Shown one piece after another: positions 11,760-22,610 of a stretch of DNA of 64,000 bases; the stretch's first letter is position 1; every line of letters starts with the position of its first letter. The position numbers and the translations under genes were made by a program. The notes below the pieces were generated by a model, which was not told the origin of the DNA, searched no databases, and saw only the letters and a list, made by a program, of their open reading frames with translations. The stretch is from Scleroderma bovista. Lineage: Eukaryota; Basidiomycota; Agaricomycetes; Boletales; Sclerodermataceae. Location of the stretch: contig JAYMGJ010000284.1 in the NCBI GenBank assembly GCA_037178675.1, positions 38,063 to 102,062 on the forward strand, read 5' to 3'.

Positions 11760-12697
11760 TTAGTCGTAGAATACAAAACATCTGAGCTCAATAGACTCCC
11801 TCAATGGAGTACCCTCGGGTGTGGCCGGGTCTTCGAAAGCCGTATGCGGGCACATCCGAGCAACACTACCGTCTAGAACAGAGTCACACCTGAAGCCGAG
11901 TCAGTATGACGATTATCATTGACCTAAGCGTATCCTAACTCACATCTTAAACAATACGAAATCCTGTGGGTCCATAGCACTCTTATAAACCCAATGATGT
12001 TTGGGGTTGTATTTCACAGAGTAGTTCTTGGCTTCGCGGTCAGCAAACTTCAACATGACTTCCATGAGATCTTCATCCACGTTGAGACTGCGATAGTCAC
12101 AAAGGGCCAGCGGCCAATCTACAGCTGGGTGCGAAATGGGGCGCCACATATTGACGACCTGGAATCGTCCTTGAAGGAGAGCTTCCGCCTGATCACTGGG
12201 AAGATACATGCGGAATCGGGCGATGGCAGATTCAATGGTCTGATCAACATGTATGAGTGGTACAGGCTGACGGTTCAGCGGACCGTCGTCGATCACGCCG
12301 GGATGCCGGCGGCGGATAACTGGCAGGATATCGTACATGAATAGGTGACTATCAGTGAATATGTGGGCAACCTACTGTGACCAAACGGAATCACCCTACT
12401 CGCCCCAGTGAGCTCCTTGATGAGCTCGGCGCATTCCGGGTAGTATTCTGCTTTGATTTCTTCTTCATCCTGGAATCTGGTATGTTTGGCAGGACGCCGA
12501 TAAAACTGAAATGCAGCGGTATCAAGGGTGTATTTGTCTTCGTTCCCCCGGGCGTCCTTGATCTCAACTTTGTGAAGGTCTACAGTCCAATTGCGAGGGG
12601 TTTCGCTGGCAACAGTACGATCGAAGTCTACTTGGGTCCAAGCCGGAGAACCGTCGGAGGGTGGGTGAGAGTAGGATAACTGGGCGGTCGTCGACAT
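11760..12697 (-). CDS. CmcJ/NvfI/EfuI-family oxygenase-like protein, array copy 3
   Basis: Exons (minus) 12376-12697, 11944-12319 and 11760-11889 give 275 aa. HVDQT, YNPKHHW, PHTGF and PLRES are all present. The second intron starts GTGAGT here, whereas copies 1, 2 and 4 start GTCAGT. Exon 1 ends in an intact FGHT-type junction (copies 1 and 4 have FDHT). The frame is open throughout. As with its sisters the reaction is not known; the family suggests iron-dependent oxidation of a small metabolite. Confidence 0.8.
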
Positions 12698-12770
12698 CTG
12701 AAAGTGAGAAGCTGATGTGTACACGTATGACTTGGGCGCAGATGGTGCGGTGAGAGTACACAAGAACACC

Positions 12771-12778
12771 TTTTATAT
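12771..12778 (-). promoter_or_regulatory. TATA box of oxygenase copy 3
   Basis: ATATAAAA on the minus strand, 74 bp before the MSTT start, in the conserved position. Confidence 0.65.
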
Positions 12779-13969
12779 CAGAACCACCGGATGAAATATA
12801 TACTCGGCCTATTATGTCCAGTTGAGGATGCAGAACTCGCTTTGGGCGAATTTTAGGAGGAATGCAAACAACTCGAAACCTCTCACCATGATCGCCAGGC
12901 GGAAGTCATGATACCTCGCCGTTGTGACAGAATGCATAATGGCACCACGGCGCAAATTCTGCGGGCAGGTTGGTGCTGCGGGCTAAAGCTCAAAGCACTC
13001 AAAAACTCCGGCCGGGTGTTATTGACATCACCTTAGGATGTGGATGTCGACAATCTCATCGAGTCCTGGGTAACTCTTGCAGCCGGCGCCCCCCGGACTC
13101 CGGACTTGTTCGGATACCCAAAACGTCTGGGTCCGAGACTAGTAGAGAGGTGTAATCACTGGGCTAGCCTGAGTCTGGCTCTTTTCTTTGATCTCCATGC
13201 ATGTTGCACCACCTATGATCACGGTGAAGTACATACGGTATGGGTCACTGCTTACCTGTCATCACGATCTATTTTTCTTCCCTCCTCACGACACGCATAT
13301 CTGGATCCTTCTGACTCTCTTTCCCTCCCTCTCTCCACGAGAATACTGATCATGTGTATTTTCATTGACCTTCTCATTGCCATCTCCCCCAAATTTGCAC
13401 TGCTCACTTCTGTTAGGATAACGAGCGCGAGGGCGGTACGACGTGCGCGATACGGACGAGCGATACGATATAGCTGAGGGCGCGAGGATAGTAGGCACGC
13501 AGGAGGTAGGGCGAGAAGACTTATACTTCGTTATACAACTCACTTGAAGGCACCGCCTCAGGACGATCGTATCCGCGGCGGCACCCGCAGTGACATCCGC
13601 GTTCGGCGTCGACTTGCGGCTGGAGTTGGCCTCAACAGTTTTCTGCTCTCTCGACGTCGACATACCCGGAATGATTGGATCCCTCCTTTATCTCAAATTC
13701 AATATCTACGCGCAAGATCTCAAGTGCTACTTGGTGCAACCCTCAAAATTTGAAGATGATCGTTCCTTCAAAGGGAGGATGGTCTGCCGCGTGTGCTCAC
13801 TTGATTGATCAATAAGACATGGTGAAACGACGCGTACACAATCAAAAGAAGATGGCGATTTCGTACACTAATCCAGAACAATGGTGCATATATAAGTAAT
13901 TCTACAGGCCAATCTATCAAAGCGAGGTTCCAATTGCACACTGTACGTACCAATAAATCGACCGCCAAC
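12779..13969. other. spacer between oxygenase copies 3 and 4
   Basis: Copy 3 upstream flank to ~13147, then the shared left segment and middle of unit 4 and the copy 4 downstream flank. This spacer is the shortest, because the middle part is partly deleted relative to the other units. No gene supported. Confidence 0.55.
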
Positions 13970-14906
13970 TTAATCGTAGAATACAAAAGATCTGAGCTCA
14001 ACAGACTCCCTCAATGGAGTGCCCTCCGGTGTGGTCGGGTCTTCGAAAGCCGTGTGCGGACACATCCTAGCAACACTACCGTCTAAAACAGAGTCAAAGC
14101 TGAAATCGAGTCAGTATAACGGTATCATTGATCTAAGCGCATCTGAACTGACATCTTAAACAATACGAAATCCTGTGGGTCCATAGCACTCTTATAAACC
14201 CAATGATGTTTGGGGTTGTATTTCACAGAGTAGTTCTTGCCTTCGCGCTTAGCGAACTTCAACGTGACTTCCATGAGATCTTCATCTACATTGAGACTGC
14301 GATAGTCACAAAGAGCCAGCGGCCAATCGACAGCTGGGTGTGAAATGGGGCGCCACATATTCACGATCTGGAATCGGCCCTGAAGAAGAGCTTCAGCCTG
14401 ATCACTGGGAAGATGCATGCGGAGTCGGGCGATGGCAGATTCAGTGGTCTGATCGACATGGATGAGTGGTACAGGCTGACGGTTCATCGGACCATCATCG
14501 ACCACACCGGGACGCCGGCGGCGGATAGCTGGCAGGATACCGCACATGAATAGGTGGCCATGAGTGGATATGTGGGAAACCTACTGTGATCAAACGGAAT
14601 CACCCTGCTCGCCCCAGTGAGCTCCTTGATGAGCTCGACACACTCCGGGTAGTATTCTGCTTTGATTTCCTCTTCATCCTGGAATCTGGTATGTTTGGCA
14701 GGACGCCGATAAAACTGAAGTGCAGCGGTATCAAGGGTGTACTTGTCTTCGTTCCCCCGGGCGTCCTTGATCTCAACTTTGCGAAGATCTACAGTCCAAT
14801 TGCGTGGGGGTTCACTGGCAACAGCAGGATCGAAGTCTACTTGGACCCAGGCCGGAGAGCCATCGGAAGGTGGGTGAGAGTAGGTTAACTGGGCGGTCGT
14901 CGACAT
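13970..14906 (-). CDS. CmcJ/NvfI/EfuI-family oxygenase-like protein, array copy 4
   Basis: Exons (minus) 14585-14906, 14153-14528 and 13970-14099 give 275 aa. This copy is nearest the array's right end and is closest to copy 1 in several places (FDHT junction, DQTTESA against DQTTKSA, FDS after the second intron). The candidate metal pair in HVDQT and the PHTGF/PLRES end are intact. TATA box at 14983-14990. Substrate unknown. Confidence 0.8.
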
Positions 14907-14982
14907 CTGAAAGTGAGAAGCTGATGTGTACACGTATGGCTTGGGCGCAGATGATGCGGGGAGAGTACTGCACAAGAACACC

Positions 14983-14990
14983 TTTTATAT
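14983..14990 (-). promoter_or_regulatory. TATA box of oxygenase copy 4
   Basis: ATATAAAA on the minus strand, 77 bp before the MSTT start, in the conserved position. Confidence 0.65.
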
Positions 14991-16206
14991 CAGAACCACG
15001 GAATTAAATATTTACTCCTATTATGGGATGCGGAACTCGGTCTGGGCGAATTTCAGGAGGAATGGAAACAACTTGAAACCGCTCACCGTGATCGCCAAGT
15101 TGAAGCAACACCTCGCCGTTGCGAAAGAACGCGTAATGGCACGGCACCATGATGCGGCTTCACAGGTTTGGTGCTGTGGACGCCTGTGGCGGTGGAAATC
15201 CGGTGCACTTCTTGATCGCTGCGCCAGATCCTACTATGCCTTTGATTTCATAATTAAGAGGTACCAATGATGCAAAGCCAAGAGGCATGATGATGACGCG
15301 GCTTCGCCGAGTCTCTACCTTGCAGGTATTTCAAGTTCCAGGAAACATTCGTACGGTACGTCGGTAAAGACAAGCCCATATCTTGCACTTATTGTCCAGC
15401 GTTGAGCGCTAGCGAATGATTGATATCCTTGTGCTGAGAAGATGTAGCCAAGTGCGCACAGGTATGTACGTAATTGTACTTACTGCGACACTTGAAACGA
15501 CTTCCACACCTCGTGATGAGGACTATTGTGTTCCCCCACCTCGAATACTGGACCACGATGATGGATGCAGCGCCCACTGTATCCACGTCAATCGCCACAG
15601 CATGATACTCTCCATAACGGCCGTGACAGATCAGAACCGCCACTTCCTCATCTCGAAGATTCCATCCCTCATTCAGTTCGGACACGTACTACCATCTGTT
15701 GCAAACCTTGTTCTTGTCATGGCACATACAGCAAAACACGCGATCACTGATTGCAACGGAGGGAGGCTACTGGCGCATACAAGTAAGTGGGTGCCAGAGA
15801 ATGACCTTGCTAAAGGTTACGTGCGATGAGGAACTCACAAATAGTTGATCTACTGGAAGATAATGTACGTCCAACGTTTGAAGGTATTTGTCCAGAGATG
15901 GCTGGATTCTCATCTTGGACGGTGGAGTTGACTCGGCGGTGCCAGTAAACAATACAAAGCTCACGGATATCCTACTCGGGAGCAGATAGTCTGTGCACAT
16001 TCACCGGCCGATGCATCGAAGGTATTTGTCCGGCGGAGATGACGTCGCGCGTTCCGTGGAGGCTCTTGCAAAAGCATTTGAAACACAAAAGATCATTGTG
16101 TGGCAACAGCTGCATACTATGACCTCACTATGACGCAGCCTTGTCCCAGGTAAGCACGCTCTTGGTGCTGGAGTTTTGTTAGATCGTACCGTCGCCTTAG
16201 ACAACC
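14991..16206. other. end of array and transaldolase upstream region
   Basis: Array similarity ends near 15180. Beyond it, minus-strand frames at 15389-15685 (ending near EVAVLICHGRYGEYHAV) and 15860-15934 could be pieces of one small spliced gene, but in-frame stops interrupt every join I tried and I recognise no family. The transaldolase promoter should lie in the last few hundred bases. Confidence 0.4.
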
Positions 16207-17572
16207 ATGACTACCTCCCTCGACCAGCTCAAGCAAACCGGAACCGTTGTCGTCGTCGACTCCGGCGACTTTGAGAGTACGATGCATTTACCCCTATTCC
16301 TCAATTACGCTAACTAGTCCTTTACAGCGGTTGACGTGTACCAGCCACAGGTGAATGGGTCGGAACTTATCCCGGTCTGTCGGGTGGATCATTGGCTGAT
16401 ACCCATTGGTTGCAAGGACGCTACCACCAACCCGTCTTTACTCCTTTCTGCTGCGAACAAACCCAGGTATGCTCATCTCATCGATGCAGCTCTAAAATAT
16501 GGGAAGAACAAAGGAGGGACCCTCGACGAACAAGCCAATGCTGCTGTGGATCGCCTCGTGAGTATGTATACTCATTTCACTCGCTAATCTAACATGTAGA
16601 TCAGCTAATTGAGTTTGGAAAAGCAATTCTGGATATCATCCCTGGCCGAGTCTCGACCGAAGTTGACGCCCGACTCTCATTCGACAAGACAGCGACAATT
16701 GCCAAAGTCGGTGTATCCTAATTACCTCACGGCTCTTCGTGACATTGCGTTGCATAGGCTCGAGAATTGATTGCTTTGTATGAGTCTGTTGGCGTCAACA
16801 GAAACCGGGTCCTCATCAAGATCGCCTCTACGTGGGAGGGAATCCAGGCCGCTCGCGAGCTTGAACAGGAGCACGGTATCCACTGCAACTTGACCCTCAT
16901 GTTTGGATTCGTTCAGGCCGTTGCGTGTGCCGAGGCTGGTGTAACCCTGGTGTCGCCGTTCGTTGGCCGCGTACGTGGAGGAATGCATATGCGTGCCCAT
17001 TTGAATGTACTGAGCACCCAATTCAGATCCTGGATTGGCACAAGCAGCGCACCGGAAAGGATTACGCAGGCGATGACGATCCGGGTGTGCAGTCCGTCAA
17101 GAGAATCTTCAATTACTACAAGCAGCACGGATACAAGACAATTGTTATGGGTGCCAGCTTCCGAAATGTAAGAACCACGCGGAAACAGTATGTGCTAAAC
17201 TAAGTCACCCATTCTTTGCATAGGTCGGAGAAATTAAAGCACTTGCGGGAATTGATTTCCTTACCATCTCACCTGCGCTCCTCGAGGAGTTGAGGAAGTC
17301 CGCGGACCCTGTTCCAAAGCGGTTGGACGCGGAAAGAGGTGATTGGTCTTATGACTCTTATCCGATCTTACTACGTCATTCATCATGTGTCACTAGCTGC
17401 GCACACCGATCCCATCTTGAAGGTCTCTTATCTGAACAACGAACCTGAATTTCGCTGGGCACTCCTAGAGGACCAGATGGCGTTTGAAAAGCTGCATGAG
17501 GGCATCAGAAAATTTGCAGACGATGGTAGGACACTGAAGGGTCTCCTCAGGAAGAAGTTGCAGGATGCTTGA
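16207..17572 (+). CDS. TAL1: transaldolase
   Basis: Exons 16207-16276, 16328-16350, 16417-16557, 16605-16706, 16758-16970, 17027-17167, 17224-17338 and 17397-17572 give 326 aa, the usual transaldolase length. The family pattern is continuous: [14 protein letters not shown] at the start, [31 protein letters not shown], then [19 protein letters not shown] with the Schiff-base lysine. After that come [30 protein letters not shown] and the C-terminal [16 protein letters not shown]. The enzyme moves a dihydroxyacetone unit between sedoheptulose 7-phosphate and glyceraldehyde 3-phosphate in the cytosolic non-oxidative pentose phosphate pathway. Exon 2 is only 23 nt. The fourth exon must start after ATCAG (16604), because the TAG six bases earlier leaves a stop in frame. 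Confidence 0.96.
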
Positions 17573-19066
17573 CTCAGGTGGGACATGAAGCGGGACTAAT
17601 TGCTCAGTCTTGGTGGGTACTGATAAGCAGGGAAGTCCGAAAGGTACGGGAGTATACGTACATGAGAAAGCCCCGAGAACTGGAGCAACAATAAAGCCAT
17701 TAAAGGATGCTTTTTGCACAGTTCTATCGACAGGAAGACCGTTGTGACAGCCTGTGTTCCATGTGCTCTCCTGCCACTGATCATTATAAGGTACTATTAC
17801 GGACGATGTGTATTCTGGGGTATGAGAAAGGATCGAGTACGGGCTGCTGAAGGGTTCTCAGTTCTCACTATTCTGCGCGTCATGCTGTCATTCGGGTGCT
17901 AGTAGTAGTGGCCGTTGTCGTGTTTGTGGTGGTAGCCATCGTGGTCGACATGCTGTCACTGGGGTGGCGGAGCCGTCGAAATTGACTTGCTGGGTGGTGT
18001 GGCTGTTGACGTGTTGGGGTAGCAGAGCAGTGGCGTTAACTTGCTCGGGTGGTGGGGGTGACTATTGTCGCCATTTACGGTGGTGGTGGTTATGGCTGTT
18101 ATTTGTGGTGGTGGTCATGATTGTAATCAAGTTCGTGGCGTGGTGACGATGGGATACGGTGGTGGTGGTGGCAGACGAGATCTGGTGGTTGCTGCCGTGG
18201 TGGTCACAGAATGAGCTGGCAGCATGGGTGACCGACGTCGTCTGTCGCTGTGGCAGCATATGTTGACGTCGTGCCGCTGACTGCATGGTAGAGGTGGTGG
18301 AGGTTGTGCCATCGACGTGTCGCTGGATGCACAGAAGTGGTGGCCATAGTTGTTGTTGACGCCGTTGGGCCGCTGGCCCATGGTTGTCGTGGTGGTTGTT
18401 GTCGTGGTTGTCGTGGTGGTTGTCATGGTGGTTGTCGTGGTGGTCGTCATCGTGATGGTGGTGGGACTGCCTTCGACACCGTTGCGCTGCCAGTTGCATG
18501 GCAGTCGTGACAATGTCGTCGTGGTGCTGGCTGCACGGGTTCGTGGTGGTGACGTTGTCGTCGTCGCATGGTGGTAATGCTGATTGACATCGTCGTACCA
18601 CTGGTTGCAACGATGGTGTGGTCGTGGTAGTGCATGTGGTGGTGGTAGCCGAGTGGTGGTTGACGTGCGTGCGTGCTGTGGTGGTAGTTAGTGTGAGGGG
18701 AGGTGGAGAGATTCGGAGTTCGCCGCACACGTTGTCCGCGTCGTATCGCAGCCTAGCTGCGTGCGTGTCGTCGGAAGCGTGAGGGTAGCGGTAGAGAAGG
18801 TGGTGGTAGTGAAACTCACATATGGGTTGTCAATGCCTGGTAGGCTCAGTATTATGAATTGCATAATACTCATTTGCCTGCTAGCCAGGTGCTATACCAC
18901 CTTGCACAGAGACTGCAAAGCCTTCACGTTCAGTTGCCTACAATCCGCATTTCTGGTGAAAAAAACAAACGCACATACCCCTATTACATAATCAAAATTG
19001 TTACACATTCTTGCTTAGTCATACGGTGACAGGCCGAACATATGGGGGAGCTTCAGGGGGCCCCAT
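17573..19066. other. intergenic with GT-skewed simple-sequence tract
   Basis: No gene. The main content is the GT-rich tract (separate entry). 18700-19066 is ordinary sequence upstream of the pseudogene. Confidence 0.6.
17900..18690 (+). repeat. GT-rich strand-asymmetric tract of degenerate GTGGTT/GTCGTGGT units
   Basis: For about 800 bp the plus strand is dominated by G and T in imperfect GTGGT, GTTGTC and GGTGGTG runs, densest at 18375-18475. Frames through it give only Val/Gly-rich (plus) or Thr/His-rich (minus) proteins with no start or splice context, so I treat them as repeat artefacts. It looks like an old expanded microsatellite. Confidence 0.75.
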
Positions 19067-19915
19067 TTGACCGTCATCCTCGTTCTTTCTTCCACCATCA
19101 TCATGGCGAACATCGTTCTATCCGCAAAAAATGGCAGCAACTGGAAAAAAAACGAGCTGACTACGTTTAATATCCGAGTCAACACCGTCGATGCTGCCAC
19201 TTTCTTCAACACAGCCGCCAGCTGCCAGCTCCTCTTGTATCCCCAGTGATCCTTACCAACGAAAGGCGGCCCCAAGGACCCATTGCAAAACCTGCTCGAT
19301 CGTTCTTTCAGTATAAAGCATGCTGAGAAAGGAGAGGAGTCCTCAGTCGACGACTTTGCCGCATTTCTCTTGGGCATGTTCGAATACGACGAGCCAGATC
19401 GTGTCATACGTCAACAGAAGGAGGTAACCTTTGTCATGTGTGGTTCTGAGGTCGCTGCAACGCCCGATGTCTGTGTAATGATGGAGTCTCACTATCTTCT
19501 CGTTCAGGGGGACAACGTTCGTCATTCCTATCCCTTTAATCATTGCCCACGTCTTAACGTGATCTTATAGCGCGGTACTAGTCGCATGAATCCCGAACCA
19601 CAGCTTGTCTCTGGGGCTATTGCGGCCTTCTATCAGAATAACCTCCATCGTATGTTGGCTGGCCTTCCTGAGGTGGATTCGCAAATATTTCCCGGCACAT
19701 GGTCGGCGTAGCACCCACCTTCTATCGCATCCCAATCACTGCAGAGCTCGTTAATTGTGTTGAATCTGGGAGCTTTCCACCCCAGGCGACCGTAGTGCAG
19801 AGATGCATTCCACCTGTGCCAAATCCAATCGCCTACCCCGAAGAAGGTCTCGTCTCCCTTGCCAATCGAGCTATTGTTTTGCAGTGTTTTCAAGCGTTCA
19901 AAGCATTTGTCGTGA
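19067..19915 (+). pseudogene. frameshifted copy of an uncharacterised basidiomycete protein family
   Basis: The pieces run in family order but in different frames: NIRVNTVDAATFF (19164-19208), PLVSPVILTNERRP in another frame (19231-19274), and SVDDFAAFLLGMFEYD back in the first (19345-19392). A plausible intron at 19517-19569 is followed by NPEPQLVSGAIAAFYQNNL (19591-19647). A further shift near 19695 leads into VGVAPTFYRIPIT and VPNPIAYPEEGLVSLANR. I recall this arrangement from many unnamed Agaricomycete proteins of ~250-300 aa; no function is known to me. At least three frameshifts make it a pseudogene. Two tandem GCCAGCT units (19219-19232) lie close to the first shift. Confidence 0.6.
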
Positions 19916-20696
19916 GTCTCGTTCCCTTATTTGACATTAATGACAAGGGTTCTGGCATTCGTTAACGTATCATGTGGGAATCGTGTGATTGCCTTCTCCT
20001 ATGTTTCTTCTCCTATTCCTTCTGCTGCACAGGTTACGACGACGCGGGCGGCAAGTTCTAGTGCAATTGCAGACGACGACCATGGCTGCAACAATTACTC
20101 TAACCCATTGGCATTTCTGCAGTGACAGGTGACTGGATGATGTGAGAAACCCGGTGCTGCTGCAATGTCGAACGAAGATAACGCTGTCCACGGTGGGTAT
20201 CCCCGAACAACAAGGATTCTGAGCGAGGGAGGGATTTCATTTGTGTCTTAATTTTCTTTGTGAGAACTGTGATCGTGTCTGTGGACTTGGTAGGAATTTG
20301 AAGCGCGCGCGCAATTGTGCGCTTGTAAGTGGACATTGCTACATTGTAAGGACTCTCAAACGTCTTCAGGACAACGCTGTGATTGACTCGGACATGGCCA
20401 CCACGACTGATAATGACGACTACAAGGTGGAATACATTGCCTCTGCAACATAACAACAGAATGGTGCAACTACTCACTCTTTCCATCGAGATGGAACACA
20501 TTGTAATTTGGGCCATATACATAGAAATGAAAAGACCATTAGTAATAGATTTGTTCTCCTGAACGTTGTACATATATGTAATCAGCGTAGAATTTATGCA
20601 TCGCCGTCGAGCAAGGGTTCTACCGACGCAGGCGGCATTTCGAGTCGTAAGGTATGAACTATATTACTTTTGACAGCATACAATCGACGCCTAAAC
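19916..20696. other. intergenic, nothing recognised
   Basis: Between the pseudogene and the 3' end of the cystathionine gamma-synthase gene. Minus-strand frames up to 157 codons at 20100-20573 show no domain and no splice-linked partner. Confidence 0.5.
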
Positions 20697-22610
20697 TCAT
20701 ATCTCAGCAGCTTTCAGTGCCATCTCTAGTGTCTTGCGAAGGACCTCTCGATCCTCCACTCCAACACTCACCCTCACCAAAGTCGCGTCGACCCCATACT
20801 GTGCTGCCCACTCCAACTGCAAAGAATGGCACAAGATCGTGTACGGACACGACGACGTGAACATCATGCCGACGCCTGGACCTTTGGTAACCTTCAATGC
20901 GTCAAAGAACGCCTCAGACGCCCTCATGCTCGTGAACGTAAGCGAAAACAAGGCTCCGTAACCCCCGTGCTCCGTGCCTGAGGTTCGCCCGTGGGCGATC
21001 GACGACGGCAGATTTCGTAGTTATCGCGAGAGACGAATTTGGGGTAATACACCTGCTTGATGATATGGCCCCTAATGCCTTCGCTTGGCGCTCTACCTTC
21101 GAGCGAGCGAGCGCGGAGGAAGTCACAGATATACTCGGCGTTAGAATTCGCGATACGCATTCGCTGTAGGAAATTGCGCGAATTGCGTTCCATCACGATG
21201 GCGTCCGAGTCAAAGTAGGTGTCTTCGTATCGCGACTCGAGATGCGATTTGAGTTGGGAATAGTACCGCATGCGGGGGTTGATGACGAGACTTGGGGTCG
21301 CGGTGATTAACCGAGAATACAAGGGGATATATGGCGCTTACCTTCCGCCAAGCACATTCGCATGACCGCTGACAAACTTTGAGAGACTGGTGATAATAAT
21401 ATCAGCGTAAGGTAAGACATCGACGTTGGCGAATGTCCCGACAGTCTCGTCGATGACAATCACGAAATTGTACTGGTCCGCTAGTGCGCGGAGACGCGGC
21501 ATGTCCACAGTATGTAGACGGGGATTGGAGGGACATTCGGTGTACAGGGCGAGTATAGGAGGGGAAGACGGGTTTTCGGCTTGCCTCCTAGCGAGCATGT
21601 TATCAAGGTTATCGATATCAGATTGCCGGCCATGGCCATAGAATACGGCACCAGGCCCACTCCGTTCGACAATTTTAAGCGTATCAAGATAAGAAAACCT
21701 ACTCAGAGGGGGTATTGTACGTCACTGTATCCACAATTAACTTCGGATTACCTACCCGAAGATAACGCTCTTTTCCAGAGGGCGCGCGGCCATCAGGAGC
21801 TGGTGGGCATTCCACATCGCCGCCATGCCACTCGGAAAGAGGAATACATCTTCCTCGGAAATGTTTGACGGTGCAATCGGAGACTCGTCGCGGACGAAAA
21901 GGCTAGCTATACGTTGGCGAAGGGCGACTTTCGCGTCTGAACCTGTGCTCAAACCCTGTGAATCGGAGGCTGATCCGTTGACCCCGGGTAGTGGATTCCC
22001 ACAAGTGTGCAGAGACTCCGACGGGAACCCAGGGGCTCCCAGAAGAGACAGGCAGTGTTCGGCGTATCGGGAGGAGATACCAAGTCCACAGTTTTGCCAG
22101 AATTGTCTTGCGACGTTGTTTGTAGCTGCACGGAAGAATATGATGTAGACCTCCGCAGATGCAGGAGAGTCTGATCCGTGCTCAACGGGTTGGTCTGTCT
22201 CGGGGCTCGATGCAACGTCTCCATGGGATCCAATGCAGAAGTGAACTACTCTGACTTCTGAGGGCTTTCCGAATCGTAATGCCAGAGCATGAATGAATTT
22301 CTTGCCGTCCTCTGCAGTCCTTTGAGTAGGGAGTAGAAGACAACGTTCGCCATCGAACCCGAACTTCTCTTGACAAATATCTGCTAACTGAGACATGGCC
22401 TGGCGTCAGCCTTATCAAGACGGTCACCAGGGAGCTGGCTCAAACCTTTTGAACAATACGATGAATAAGAAAGCGTGGGTGACCCGTCTTCATCGCATCA
22501 CGAATGGTCGGGTCACTTGAATACTCAACAGTCTCTTGCCACGTCGAAAGCGATGATAAGATAGTATGTTGGGTGGACATGAGAGGCATGCCTTTAGCAA
22601 GAACACTCAT
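20697..22610 (-). CDS. cystathionine gamma-synthase (PLP-dependent Cys/Met metabolism enzyme), one apparent frameshift
   Basis: Exons (minus) 22446-22610, 21756-22399, 21342-21698 and 20697-21290. Exon 1 supplies the N-terminal STWQETVEY and GHPRFLIHR typical of fungal cystathionine gamma-synthases, so the start is MSVLAKG at 22610, not the later MSQLAD. Landmarks: FPSGMAAMWNAH, then ETVGTFANVDVLPYADIII and SLSKFVSGHANVLGGSLV, whose Lys carries PLP. The end reads GGYGALFSLTFTS, KGPGVGMMFTSSCPY and LVRVSVGVEDREVL. Known reaction: O-acetyl- or O-succinylhomoserine plus cysteine to cystathionine, in transsulfuration. About 586 aa if read through. In exon 4 the frame breaks by one missing base at a C5 run (20962-20966; G5 on the coding strand), between NYEICRR and GGYGALF. 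The alternative is a 29-nt intron, which would be unusually short. Confidence 0.85.

Larger units (their letters stand above)
5983..15180. repeat. four-unit tandem array, each unit carrying one oxygenase-like gene
   Basis: Units run approximately 5983-8312, 8313-10668, 10669-13147 and 13148-15180. Each has a shared ~250-bp left segment (a CCATGCATG-type motif, then a pyrimidine run and CGAGAACA), a variable middle, the gene on the minus strand, and a shared right segment ending in ACAGGTTTGGTGCTG. Coding starts lie 2327, 2472 and 2209 bp apart. The fourth unit loses similarity near 15180, inside the right segment. Left similarity starts ~75 bp after the ATG13 stop. Indels of all sizes are common in the spacers, while the coding parts differ only by whole codons. 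Confidence 0.85.

Noticed and set aside
15389..16000. Small spliced gene on the minus strand before transaldolase
   Set aside because: Every exon join tried meets an in-frame stop and no family is recognised; described only within the spacer entry.
18062..18730. 222-codon Thr/His-rich frame on the minus strand
   Set aside because: Produced by the GT-skewed repeat tract; composition follows the repeat and no splice or start context supports it.
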